Shown here: positions 34,445-43,869 of the stretch, in pieces | Position numbering within the stretch: position 1 is the stretch's first letter | Layout of the letters: every line of letters begins with the position of its first letter | From: Rachicladosporium sp. CCFEE 5018 | Lineage: Eukaryota > Ascomycota > Dothideomycetes > Cladosporiales > Cladosporiaceae | NCBI GenBank assembly: GCA_002077045.2 | Contig: KZ111202.1 | Span: 24,726 to 88,725, forward strand | Length of the DNA stretch: 64,000 bases | Direction: 5' to 3' | The notes under the pieces: generated by a model | Seen by the model: the letters and a program-made list of their open reading frames with translations, nothing else | Told to the model about the DNA's origin: nothing | Databases searched by the model: none | Position numbers and translations under genes: made by a program

Positions 34445-35086
34445 ATGGCCTCGATGGATGTCTCTTACGCCGCAACCTCCAATTCAGGCGTCGCGTCCTC
34501 ATCACTCTTCACAAAACTATCCGGCGAGTTGCGCAACATGATATGGAGATTCGCCGTGGTCCAAACAAGCAAAGTCCGCATCACTAAAGTTGGGGTCCAA
34601 GAACCGGGTTTATTGAAGGCTTGTCGTCTGATTCGAGCCGAAGCCGGGAGCATCTTCTACCACGATAACATCCTCTGCCTCACTGTTGAGAACTATTGCT
34701 CGATTACAATAATGCTCGCTGAGCAAAAAATCCGGCTCTTCGGCCTGAATCTGAACGACTTGCTACAGAGGGGCCATCTGCGTCTGAAGATTATCCGAGC
34801 GCCGCACTGGGCGAACTGGATGACATGGTTGAAGAGACTTCACTTCCGACGTATGCGGTGCCACGCTCCTGGCACTCATCTCGATACCTTCGAGAAGGCG
34901 GCTCTCCTCACCATGGAGCGGACTGTCAAAGCTATGCGCACAGAGCCATGGAGCAAGGTGGAGGAAGTGCTAAAGCTGCATCGTCCAATGCTAGTGAAGT
35001 GCAATCCGCCTGGGGCCTTGAACACGAGCAGGAGGACTAGCAGAGGAGCAGCAGGAAGCGAAATCGGGACAGTACACATCATTTGA
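34445..35086 (+). CDS. Array copy 6, EXR/F-box-like protein (long C-terminus)
   Basis: 213 residues, the longest copy. Motif 1 is SSLFTKLSGELRNMIWRFAV and motif 2 is VQEPGLLKACRLIRAEAGSI followed by FYHDN. The middle WANWMTWLKRLHFRRM replaces the usual WSNL..WLER. After PWSKVEEVLKLHRPMLVKCN the frame continues about 26 residues as a Ser/Arg/Gly-rich tail instead of stopping where its neighbours do. The tail may be a recent stop-loss extension. Confidence 0.8.
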   Translation: MASMDVSYAATSNSGVASSSLFTKLSGELRNMIWRFAVVQTSKVRITKVGVQEPGLLKACRLIRAEAGSIFYHDNILCLTVENYCSITIMLAEQKIRLFGLNLNDLLQRGHLRLKIIRAPHWANWMTWLKRLHFRRMRCHAPGTHLDTFEKAALLTMERTVKAMRTEPWSKVEEVLKLHRPMLVKCNPPGALNTSRRTSRGAAGSEIGTVHII

Positions 35087-35417
35087 CGGCTTGAACGTGC
35101 CTCAAATCTTGGCATGACTTCGAGGGCGGACTCAAGCGCATCATGAGTAGGGGACTTCCATGTGGCTCTCGGAGATGAACGGGCGGCGCAGATGTGATAT
35201 CGAAGACCGGACATCGACTATCATATTGCGGTCTTGGGCTTTGGCGTGGGCCTGTGGCGGAACGTTGAATGGTCAGCATGTGACCGCCGTAGTCACAACT
35301 TGTAATTAGCTTTTAGCTGACCGGCTTGCTGTGCCTGACTGTTATAAGGCAATCACTATCCTTCGCGTCTCCGAACACAATCCATCGCATTCCAAGCAAC
35401 CACGTCCATTTGTGGTG

Positions 35418-36035
35418 ATGGCGACAACAACGCCCTCCGCCACCGAGACACGTTTGGCTGTGGGAAAGTCGCCCCTGTTCACCAAACTTCCAGGCGAACT
35501 ACGCAACCGAATCTGGGAACTCGTCGTGATCGCGGAAAGCTCAATTCCATTCTCAACCACAGGAGCGACGGAGCCCGATCTACTCTTCGTCTGCCACCTC
35601 ATCCGGAAAGAAGCCGGCAGCATCTACTACGGCAAGAACAGCTTTGGCGTGACATGCGATCACTATGACTCCACAACCTTACTGCTGGCTCTGCGCAAGC
35701 AGGATCTGTTCGACGCATACGACGAATTCGGGAAAGCGGAGCCGCTGTACGTGATAGTCTCAGACCAGCCTGACTGGACGAATCTCATGGTGTGGGTTCG
35801 AAGGGTGCATGCTCGTCTGATGCCTGCCCCTACCATTGATGGCCCGCCAATCCGTCCCGATCAACCGGCAGTGCAAGCATTGTTGCAAATGGCAGCGTCG
35901 ATGCGAGGAACACCATGGCCTGAAGTTGAGGCTACCCTGAAGTGGCAGCGCCTGGTGCTGGTTCATATCAATGAAGCCTGGGGAGATGGTACGGCCGGAG
36001 ACAAGTGGGCAATCATGGGGCAGGGCGGGAACTAG
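35418..36035 (+). CDS. Array copy 7, EXR/F-box-like protein
   Basis: 205 residues from ATG 35418; the frame is open upstream to a GTG, but the ATG gives the array-like leader MATTTPSATETRLAVGKSPL. Motif 1 is FTKLPGELRNRIWELVVI, with the ancestral-looking Pro, and motif 2 is EPDLLFVCHLIRKEAGSIYY. DWTNLMVWVRRVHARL and WPEVEATLKWQRLVLVHINE follow. A TTATAAGG element lies about 75 bp upstream of the ATG. The Pro in LPGELR, unlike the Ser of the other six, may mark this copy as nearest to the founder. Confidence 0.8.
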   Translation: MATTTPSATETRLAVGKSPLFTKLPGELRNRIWELVVIAESSIPFSTTGATEPDLLFVCHLIRKEAGSIYYGKNSFGVTCDHYDSTTLLLALRKQDLFDAYDEFGKAEPLYVIVSDQPDWTNLMVWVRRVHARLMPAPTIDGPPIRPDQPAVQALLQMAASMRGTPWPEVEATLKWQRLVLVHINEAWGDGTAGDKWAIMGQGGN

Positions 36036-36144
36036 GACCTCTCTTCTGCGCCGCATGACGCGCATGGTCGAGGGCGGTTGACTCAAGTCCAGAAGTGAAG
36101 GAGGAGTCAACGGGTTGCATCAGGTGCGCGGTTCGTGGTAGGAC

Positions 36145-37942
36145 TCAAACCAGGTCCGTCCTCAACCCCAGCCTCCTCCTGGCACTCAGGTACACCTCAT
36201 ATACTCTCAGCTTCCCCACGACGCCTCCATATGACAATAGCGCCTTGAGGAAGCTAAACGTATTTCCAGGCCACAGCAAACTTCCTTGTATGGCCTCTAC
36301 GCTCTCCTCATACACAGCCCGACTCGCGTAACGTGCAAGGATCAGGAACGTTCGTATCGGTCCTTGCGATGTATGCAGGTTCTCGTCCAGCGATCTCGTG
36401 AGATCATTCGTCTTCAAGATCAGCAGGATGACCCTCGGCACCTTGCCCAAGAGCTGGACTAGCTGCTCTAGTAATCCATCACCTAAAGCGTCAGAGATGG
36501 CCTGTTTTTCGCTTGTATTCCGTCCCTTGACGACCGATGACTTTACAACGGTGTAGTCTCTGCCTGTGATGGCGGAAGCGAAAAGTGGGAACTCATCGTC
36601 CTTGATCCCAGCCACTTGGTAAGCGTACTTCCGCATCCTGTCTTCGTCCGTGTCCAGTACAGCAAGCCAGAGGTGTGCGTATGCGCGTCGTATGTCCAGA
36701 GGGATGTCGCGGTAGAGTCCATGGTCGTACAAAATAATGTCGAAGTTGCGTGGCTTACGCTTGTGCGGGTTGATGCGGATAGCTAGATTGCCGCCGTGAG
36801 GATCGCAATGGAGAGGTGCATCGGCGCCAAAGATCATCTCATTGAAGATGCGCGATAGCGCTGCCGAGACCTCATCGCGGTCGATGCCGTTCGAGTCGAG
36901 GAAGTCCAGGTCGTCCGGTCGGTGGCCAGTCACGTATTCCATTACAAGAATTCGGCGCTGGGCCCAGTAGACATCCGGGATTACGAGGGGCAATGAAGTG
37001 TGCTTTGCGAAGTATGCTTTGGCTCGGAGGGCATTGCGACCTTCTTGCCGGAAGTCGAGTTCTTGTGGCAGTGATATTTCCATCTCCTCACTCAGCCACG
37101 TGAGGTCGTACTCAGGAAAGAATCGCTTCAGCGTTGCGAATGAGAATCGTGTCAATGCTAGGTCTAGCTTTGACCACTCGTCAAGTGCTGGGTGCTGCAC
37201 CTTGACAGCCACCTTCTCGCCGGTGGACTTGAGGGTGGCAATGTGTACCTGTGCGAGACTCGCAGCACCTATGGGACTTCGCTCGAATGTCTCGAAGTAG
37301 TCATCGAGCTTCTTGCCAGTATCTTTCAGCACCATAGCCTCGATACTAGAGAATGCCGAGACTGGGCACTTGTCTTGCAAGGGAATGAAAGTATCGCACC
37401 ACTCGGATGGGAGTAAGTAATTGAGCGACGAGAGATGCTGGCCTAGCTTTATGAAGATGCTGCCGTTCTTCTCCATTGCTACCAGCGTCCGTTCGGCACA
37501 CCGTTTGTGACATGCTGACAGTATTACTGAGTAATCCGGCTCGGTGTTTCGTTTGAGCGTAACTCGGTAGCTGCGTCATGTTCAGTTCAGGTCTTCGCAA
37601 ACAATCGCTGTGCTGTACTCACTCGTTCACACATGCTGCCAAAGTGAGCAGTACCCTGCCACTCCTCTCTACAGCAGTGTAAGCGTGCCTCGCCCTGTCA
37701 CTGAAGGCCAATGCTCCCGTTCCCGCAACAAAGACAAGAGTCACAGCAATCGCCACCTGACGCTTCGCTCTGGGCTCCTGAATTCGCTCTCGCCATGCTC
37801 TTTTGCCTGCTTGGGACGGTCTACTTTGCCCTGTAGAGAAGCGCGACTTGGCAGTCGTTCGGATCTGCGACTGGAGGCAAGATTGGCAAGTCCACGCCCG
37901 CGCGATCGTTGTTGCTGGCCGTAGCCATGTGGTAGGTGTCAT
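36145..37942 (-). CDS. MCP2: Mitochondrial UbiB/ABC1-family protein (Mcp2/Cqd2-like)
   Basis: An atypical kinase of the UbiB/ADCK family. Yeast Mcp2 (Cqd2) sits in the mitochondrial inner membrane and influences lipid and coenzyme Q distribution. Exons 37942-37623 and 37570-36145 give 581 residues; the 52-nt intron restores AACVNDYRVTLKRNTEPDY. The N-terminus is basic and hydroxylated (ARAWTCQSCLQSQIRTTAK), like a mitochondrial presequence. One hydrophobic segment follows (QVAIAVTLVFVAGTGALAF). UbiB motifs are IFIKLGQHLSS (KxGQ, about residue 148), GAASLAQVH, the ExD-like QELDFRQEGRNA and HCDPHGGNLAI. The 109-bp space to array copy 7 makes the two genes convergent neighbours. Confidence 0.85.
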
Positions 37943-37982
37943 CACATAGCCAAGATGAGCTCGAATACAACAATGACAGGTG

Positions 37983-39138
37983 ATGGCCGACACAGAGGAT
38001 CGACGAACGAAGGTACGTGATATCGTGCCTCCCAATCCAATGCCGTCGTCTCGACATTTCTGGCGTCCGAGGCGGTCGATCTACCCGAGCCGCTTTTATC
38101 TCCGAGATCTGATGACGGCATCTCCGCAGAGCCTCATCAAAGCGCGTTCTTCAGCTTCGACGCGTTCAGCACCCCACATCACTCTGACAGACTCATCTCC
38201 ACAACGTCTCCGCGGCACGCCGACGCCATGCAGAGCCCTTCCATGGCTCCAGCTTGGTTCTCGTCGCCTCCACGATCATACAGCAGTCCGTTCGGCGCGC
38301 ACACGCCGGCCGTGCGATCGCCACTTTCGCGCACTGAGCCAAGGCCGGAACATATGAGCTTCGACTTCGGCTCTCACAGCTCGCCACTCGCGCCCCGTTA
38401 CAGCACGATAAGCGACACTGGAAACGAGCCTCAGTCAGCCGAGCGTGTCATTCGACCTGCATGGTCACAGCGAGCTATCAAACGTGCACCGGTAGCGACT
38501 GGGGATGCACTCAAGGAGAAGCGACGGAAGATGTTCCTGAACAAGGTCAAAGACAGCAGAGATGATGCACGGTATGAGAAGATGGGGGATGATGTAAGTC
38601 AACTCAAGTCACTCCCAGATCCAAAGTCAGTACTGACTGTCACATTTAGATCCAGCGACTGGAGTTCGTACGGGAGCAGAAGCGCTGGGAGGCGGAGCAG
38701 GCACAGTCTGCACCCGTCGAGACGATGGAGGAGAGCGATGAAGATCTAATGGGTTGGGAAGCCGATGATCAGGCGCCACGCCCAAGTCTCGATCTACCTA
38801 TGTACACCAATGCTGGCCCTAACTTTCACGTACCGACGTCGTCGCCCGAGGCAGAGGCTGAGATGATCGCGATGCGCGAACAGGAGGAACTGGACGCATT
38901 GCTGGACTTCCTGCCAGAGCAGAACATTCATCATCCAACCGAGAATCCCGATCACCCAAGCGGAGGCGACGAGATGATGTCGGAGCACTTCGGCAGCGAC
39001 GACGAGGGATTCGATGAAATGTTCGATGACTTCGTGCTTGACGATCTAGCACCCTCGTCCAGCCAGGCATTCGGAGGTGCTGCGGCAAGGTGGGAAGGCC
39101 ATTCCGCGAGCGGCTTCGGTGATATGGACATGTCCTGA
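37983..39138 (+). CDS. Unknown acidic protein, 3 exons
   Basis: I infer exons 37983-38012, 38072-38593 and 38650-39138 (346 residues, all introns phase 0). It starts MADTEDRRTK, followed by AVDLPEPLLSPRSDDG. The middle is Ser/Pro-rich (APAWFSSPPRSYSSPFG). Next comes a basic helical segment (DALKEKRRKMFLNKVKDSRD) joined across the second intron to IQRLEFVREQKRWEAEQAQS. The C-terminal third is very acidic (MREQEELDALLDFLPEQ, DDEGFDEMFDDFVLDDL). I do not recognise the family; composition and the helical charged core suggest a nuclear or chromatin-linked protein, which is only a guess. The start codon is 40 bp from the divergent MCP2-like start. Confidence 0.65.
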
Positions 39139-39317
39139 GTCAGGTCGCTTGCAAGCAGACCTGTGGCAGCGGGTGTGCCTTCGGCGAAGCAAACTTGGCT
39201 CGGCCGCATCGTGCCAACACTGCGAAATCGAATGGCTGGGGCCGTGCGGAGCAGGGGACCACTGCACGGCTGGCCCTCCCGGCACTGTTCCTCGACCTCG
39301 CTCACAGAGTACGCCGT

Positions 39318-39375
39318 CACCTTGACAGCACTTGACCTATTGGAGGCACCTTGACAGCACTTGACCTATTGGAGG
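39318..39375. repeat. Perfect 29-bp tandem duplication
   Basis: Two adjacent identical 29-bp units, 39318-39346 and 39347-39375, each beginning CACCTTGACAGCACTTGACC. They lie just downstream of the convergent 3' ends of the unknown acidic gene and PEX19. No coding content. Looks like a recent slippage or duplication event. Confidence 0.9.
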
Positions 39376-39395
39376 GCAGGAGTCAGGAAACAACT

Positions 39396-40407
39396 TTACT
39401 GCGTCGGACAGCCTCCTTCGAGCTCGCCGAGCGCTTCTTGAGCAGCGCTCATGTCGCCAACCAGATCAGGAGGTGGCGAGCCAGCAGCTTGCATCTATTG
39501 ACAGATGGTCAGTACACACACAACTAGGCAGACGAAGCGATCTAGCTTCAGCCAACCTTACCTTCTGCATCCTCTCAACAATATACTCCCGATCCCCCTC
39601 ATCCTCATCACTATACCCCTTCCTCTCAAACCGTCCCACAATCTCCCCCACAAGCACCTGCTGCTCCCGGTACCTCGCCATATCCTCTTTTCCCACCTTG
39701 CCTTCGCCGTTCTTCTCCATCCAAGCGGGAAATTTATCACTCAGCTCCTTCATCGGCTCGTACAGAATCTCCTTATGCGTCAATTGCGCCATCATACTCA
39801 TCAACATGCCGTTGAAGTCCTCTTCGCCTGCGCCGCCGGCCCCTGCGCCACCGAGCTCTTTCATCATTTGCGCGAGCAAGTCCTCCTCGGTCCCTGCGCC
39901 TGCTGTCGCGGCCTCGGCGGAGGAGGAGGAGGCTTGCATGCGCTCCATAGTGCGTTTGATCGTGTCTTGGAAGTTGTCGTCTTTCCCCTTGGGTCCCTTC
40001 TCGGCATTGAGAGCAGGTATGGCTTCCGTGGCTTTGCCTATGTGCGCCATAGCTTCTGCGTCTGTCTCTGCTTGGCCGGCGCGGAGGAGCTCGGCCATCA
40101 TGGCTTCGAATTCTTTCTGCATTTGCGGGTTGGAGTCCATGGATGCGAGGAGATCGGGTATGCCTGCTGCGAGCTGGGCTTCGAGGGCGGGGTCAGAGGG
40201 GAGGACATCGTGGGTTTGGGGCGGTCTGCCGGGACCAGAAGCTGTGGGCGCTGTTGTGGAGGCTGTAGGCTTCGCGGAGAACTGGTCGAGAACATCATCA
40301 AGGTCGTCAAGGTCGTCTTCGTCTGGGTCGGGGGCTGTCTCGATGGGCTCTGGTTTCGTGTCCACTTCTGTCTTCGATTCCGGCGTTGGGTCAGGGTGGG
40401 AGGCCAT
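39396..40407 (-). CDS. PEX19: Peroxisomal membrane protein import receptor Pex19
   Basis: A cytosolic chaperone/receptor that binds peroxisomal membrane proteins and docks on Pex3. Exons 40407-39562 and 39494-39396 give 314 residues. The N-terminus is acidic with the Pex3-binding-like DDLDDLDDVLDQF. The helical cargo-binding domain contains FEAMMAELLRAG, NFQDTIKRTMERMQ, LLAQMMKELGG, LYEPMKELSDKFPAWMEKN and YREQQVLVGEIVGRFE. The small second exon adds MQAAGSPPPDLVGDM and ends with the farnesylation box CPTQ (311-314), the hallmark of Pex19. Without splicing this CaaX end is lost. Divergent from UBC9. Confidence 0.94.
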
Positions 40408-40838
40408 GTCTATCTACACAGGTGGAAAAGCGTATCGGAGTCAATCGACACCTAGCAGAGGTCCCAGAGTCGTCAATAGTAGACTACAGTACATGTATAT
40501 CCGACTCCCCACGCCAGCCACTGCTGATGCCGAGTGCTCGATCACATGCCGAGGCGAAAGTTCGCCCCACTATGCGGGTAGATCCCCGCTATCTCTCAGG
40601 CATCAGCTGGTCATGTCTCAGGCATTCAGCCTTTCGCTGTTGATTCAAAATGATAGAATACACCTGGTCAATCTCTCTGAGGCTCACACACCTTGACATC
40701 CTCACTCACTAGCGGCTTCCGTGAGAGCACGTGGCGCTCACTCCGATCCACACCAGTCGCGAAGAGCACTTCCTCGATCACAGCAACACTCAATTTCAGA
40801 TTGACAACCTACCCAACCGCCAACAAGCGAGCGCAGAG
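40408..40838. promoter_or_regulatory. PEX19-UBC9 divergent promoter
   Basis: 431 bp between two opposite start codons. No specific element recognised. A long ORF antisense to PEX19 reads into this region but is not believed to be coding. Confidence 0.4.
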
Positions 40839-41483
40839 ATGTCGTTATGCATGAATAGGCTTCAGGAGGAGCGGTACGTATGGCCATGAAATAGACTATG
40901 GAGAAGAAGTGCTGAGACTAGCAAAAGGAAGCAATGGCGCAAAGATCATCCATTCGGCTTCGTCGCAAAACCCATGAAGTCCGGCGCAGCTCTAGACCTC
41001 AAGCGATGGGAGTGCATGATACCTGGCCGTGACAAGACGATCTGGGAGGGTGCGCTGTTGAAGTTGGAGATGCAGTTCCCGGATGGTGAGATTGGCCATC
41101 TGTTTGGATGAACTTCGAGGGCTGCAGCTAATGAAGTGTTGAACAGAATACCCAACGAAGCCACCTAAATGTGTGCAGCGCTCACTAAGCTATCCATCCA
41201 CAGGTTTTAGCGGACTGACAATCGCACAGGCAAATTCACCCCGCCCCTCTTCCACCCGAACGTCTACCCCTCAGGCACCGTCTGCCTCAGCATCCTGAAC
41301 GAGGAAGAGGCATGGAAGCCAGCGATCACCATCAAGCAGATTCTGCTCGGCATACAGATGTTGCTCGACGAGGTCAACCCAGATTCGCCCGCACAGGCCG
41401 ATGCCTACAACCTCTTCAGGAAGGACCGGCAGGCGTACGAGAGGAAGGTGAAGGCGATTGTGAAAGAGAATCCGGCGCCTTAG
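40839..41483 (+). CDS. UBC9: SUMO-conjugating enzyme E2 Ubc9
   Basis: Transfers SUMO from the E1 to substrates in the nucleus. Exons 40839-40873, 40928-41085, 41147-41170 and 41230-41483 give 156 residues, matching the family's 157-158. Exon 3 is only 24 nt. The N-terminal helix LQEERKQWRKDHPFGFVAKP and the basic loop are typical. The catalytic segment FHPNVYPSGTVCLSIL has HPN at 81-83 and the active Cys at about 91. It is followed by EEEAWKPAITIKQILLGIQ and the C-terminal helices. Yeast Ubc9 is essential. Confident identification. Confidence 0.96.
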
Positions 41484-42010
41484 CACTGCACACCAATTTT
41501 TGGCGCAGTGTTGTGAGGGCAGAGTATGGACGAAACAGTGATTTGAGCGAAGGCGTTGGGGCGTGCATGAGGGGACGAGGAAGGACCGATTCACATCGTA
41601 TCCATGAGCGACGGCACATGAGGGTCTCGATCGAGGACTGAACAAAACGAACAGCGTTGCTCAGGCTAGGCGAAGATCATATCGACCAGGGCAGGATGAA
41701 GGTGTTCGGCCGAGATCTTGGATCAGCCAATCAAAGCTTGGCAAGTCGGGCGCTTCTCGCGCCCGATCACTGCTTTCAACATACCGACATGGAACATGAC
41801 GTGAAGCAATAAAACAGCAACACTAATGTCAAGGGATGCTGTCAACATACATAAGCATGCAAACAAGCTCTTGTTGCCAAGGTAAGTTCATCTCATATCC
41901 CTACGTTCACTTCACTACAGCTCTTGGGTGGAAGCCATCCAAGAGCCGAAGCGCGACCGAGTTAGCATATCACTCCTTCATTGCTCTACATCGCATTAAA
42001 AGGACTCAAA
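41484..42010. other. Intergenic
   Basis: 527 bp with the UBC9 3' UTR and the monooxygenase promoter. A CCAAT sequence (about 41711, in GCCAATCAAAG) is the only element noted. Confidence 0.4.
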
Positions 42011-43351
42011 ATGCCTCCCGCATCCATTCTCATAGTCGGCTCTGGCATCGCCGGCACGACACTAGCCTCCTTCCTCCTCCTCGCCCCAATCCCCGTCGCG
42101 CAGAAGCCTCGGATTACAATTCTGGAACGCGCATCACATCCTCGAGCGCAGGGTCAGAACATCGACATCCGTGGCGCTGGCGTAGCTATCATTCGCAAGC
42201 TGGGGCTCGAATGTGCGATCAAAGCCAACACCACCGGTGAAGAGGGCGTGCACTTCGTCGACGGACAGAACCGCCTAGTAGCCGTCGGACCCGCTGATAA
42301 GACCGGTAAGGTGCAAACGGGTACTAGTGACATCGAGATTCTTCGTGGCACGCTGGCGGATATCTGTTACCGCCGGTGTCGCGCGATCAGCGATGACGTT
42401 CGATCGAAAGGCGGCGCAGGAGTGGATTTCATCTTCGGCGACTACCTGGACTCCATTACACAGGCTTCGCCGGATGGAGTCGAGGTGCATTTTGCGAAAC
42501 GAAATGAGACTCGCTCTTATGATTTGGTCATTGGAGCCGATGGTCTGCAGTCTTCTACCCGGGCTTTGGTCTGGGGTGCTTCAGCCGATCTCGAAGCGGT
42601 GAGGAGTCTAGACATGTATGGCGGCTTCTTCTCCATGCCCTCTGGACCAACGGACTCGGAATGGAGAAGATGGTTCATTGCGCCTGGGCGGAAGGGCGTC
42701 ATGGTGCGGCCGAGCGGATCAAAGGACAGAGTGACGGTGTTCATGTACTGTATCAACTCTACCGATCAGCGCTTCACTGAAGTGGCCGAAGGTGGGAGAA
42801 AGAGCATCAAGGCGCAGAAGGCACTATTTGCTGAGTACTTCGCTGATGCTGGATGGGAGTCTGCGAGATTGATTCGCGAGATGAACGAGGCGGAGGACTT
42901 CTACTATAGTCCTGTTGCGCAGATCAAGCTTGACGAGTGGTCTAAAGGACGTGTGGTGTTGCTGGGTGATGCAGCGTATTGTGCTTCGCCTATCAGCGGG
43001 ATGGGTACCACGCTGGCTTTCACGGGCGCACACAACCTCGCTGGCTCTCTGGTCGAGCACGTCCTATCTCGGCCTCAGGAGAAGAGAGGCTGGGAGAGTG
43101 CGCTGAGCCAGTATGAAACGCTGACTAGACCAGCCGTGGAGAAGGCGCAGACGCTGCCATTTGGAGGACAGGGAATCAAGGTCCTGCACTTTGAAACTTG
43201 GTGGGCAGTGTGGATTTTTAGGATGAGTATATGGGCGATGGCGAATTCGGGGTTGTTTGGACTCGTATCGAGGTGGAAGGGGCCGCCAGCTAACGAGGTC
43301 AAGGTCGAGGACTTTGAGTTCGAGAAGGTGGAAGAGCCTACATTGAGTTGA
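42011..43351 (+). CDS. FAD-dependent monooxygenase (group A, PHBH-like)
   Basis: A single-exon 446-residue flavoprotein. ATG 42011 gives MPPASILIVGSGIAGTTLAS, the Rossmann GxGxxG at residues 10-15. A DG-type motif occurs in SYDLVIGADGLQSSTR. The second FAD motif is GRVVLLGDAAYCASPISGMG, followed by TLAFTGAHNLAGSL. These mark NAD(P)H-dependent aromatic or secondary-metabolite hydroxylases; the substrate cannot be told. C-terminal aromatic stretches (WWAVWIFRMSIWAMANSG) may be membrane-associated. No other secondary-metabolism gene is adjacent, so a stand-alone catabolic or resistance role is as likely as a biosynthetic one. Confidence 0.88.
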   Translation: MPPASILIVGSGIAGTTLASFLLLAPIPVAQKPRITILERASHPRAQGQNIDIRGAGVAIIRKLGLECAIKANTTGEEGVHFVDGQNRLVAVGPADKTGKVQTGTSDIEILRGTLADICYRRCRAISDDVRSKGGAGVDFIFGDYLDSITQASPDGVEVHFAKRNETRSYDLVIGADGLQSSTRALVWGASADLEAVRSLDMYGGFFSMPSGPTDSEWRRWFIAPGRKGVMVRPSGSKDRVTVFMYCINSTDQRFTEVAEGGRKSIKAQKALFAEYFADAGWESARLIREMNEAEDFYYSPVAQIKLDEWSKGRVVLLGDAAYCASPISGMGTTLAFTGAHNLAGSLVEHVLSRPQEKRGWESALSQYETLTRPAVEKAQTLPFGGQGIKVLHFETWWAVWIFRMSIWAMANSGLFGLVSRWKGPPANEVKVEDFEFEKVEEPTLS

Positions 43352-43869
43352 TGTTGTTTGATTGAGCATTGTTTCACATGCTGTATCTCTACTCTTCCAT
43401 TTATAGCATCACTCGGCACATGTGGTGATCGCTTAGCATTTGCTCTCGTACCATACCTCTCAATGTTTTGCCTGAGCCAGATGGGGAAGGTCCAAGGTCG
43501 AAGGTCGAAGGCTTGTTCCCACGGCTGCAGTGCGTCAAGCTGAATGCAAAGACGTGAAGCAGTAGCGCCTGTTTGCGAGCGTTGATAGCCTGCGAGAGCC
43601 TCGACCTGCTGGCATGGTGTAGCGTCGGGCTCCACCTGGACTCGATAATTTACGCCACCTGTCCAATCAGCTGCTATGGAGTCGTGCAGACGTGCGGCAC
43701 TGTGCTTTGCATTGCGTGGGCTCGCGCCAAGTCGGAGAATCCGAATAACTTGCCAGTGAGATGCCTCGCAGTCTCGATCGGGGCACGATCTAGCGAGAAG
43801 GCGTCTTGACCGTGTGTGACTGCCGTTCGCAGCAGCTGACAGTGACGTTCTAGCATACTAGCGTGACGT
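43352..43869. other. Intergenic between convergent genes
   Basis: Separates the monooxygenase and SMN genes; contains only short chance ORFs. Confidence 0.45.

Larger units (their letters stand above)
29504..36035 (+). repeat. Tandem array of seven paralogous EXR/F-box-like genes
   Basis: Seven single-exon genes of 188-213 codons, all on the plus strand, occupy 6.5 kb between SEC23 and the MCP2-like gene. Spacers are 530, 540, 205, 401, 376 and 331 bp. Each protein starts with a short variable leader and then L(S/P)GE(L/I/V)RNxxW, followed 25-35 residues later by EPxLLxxCHxIRxEA and (L/Y)(E/D/K)N, then Y-S-T-LL, W-x-N-(L/W)-x-x-W and a C-terminal W-x-x-V-x-x-L motif. The spacers hold no other gene that I can see. 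The order and shared direction suggest unequal crossing-over. Family resemblance to fungal 2EXR/F-box-like proteins is by motif only. Confidence 0.85.

Noticed and set aside
39473..40696. 407-codon plus-strand ORF and a second 316-codon ORF antisense to PEX19
   Set aside because: PEX19 on the minus strand is unambiguous, with motifs and a CaaX end. The antisense ORFs are Ser/Leu/Arg-rich mirrors of its codons and have no domain.
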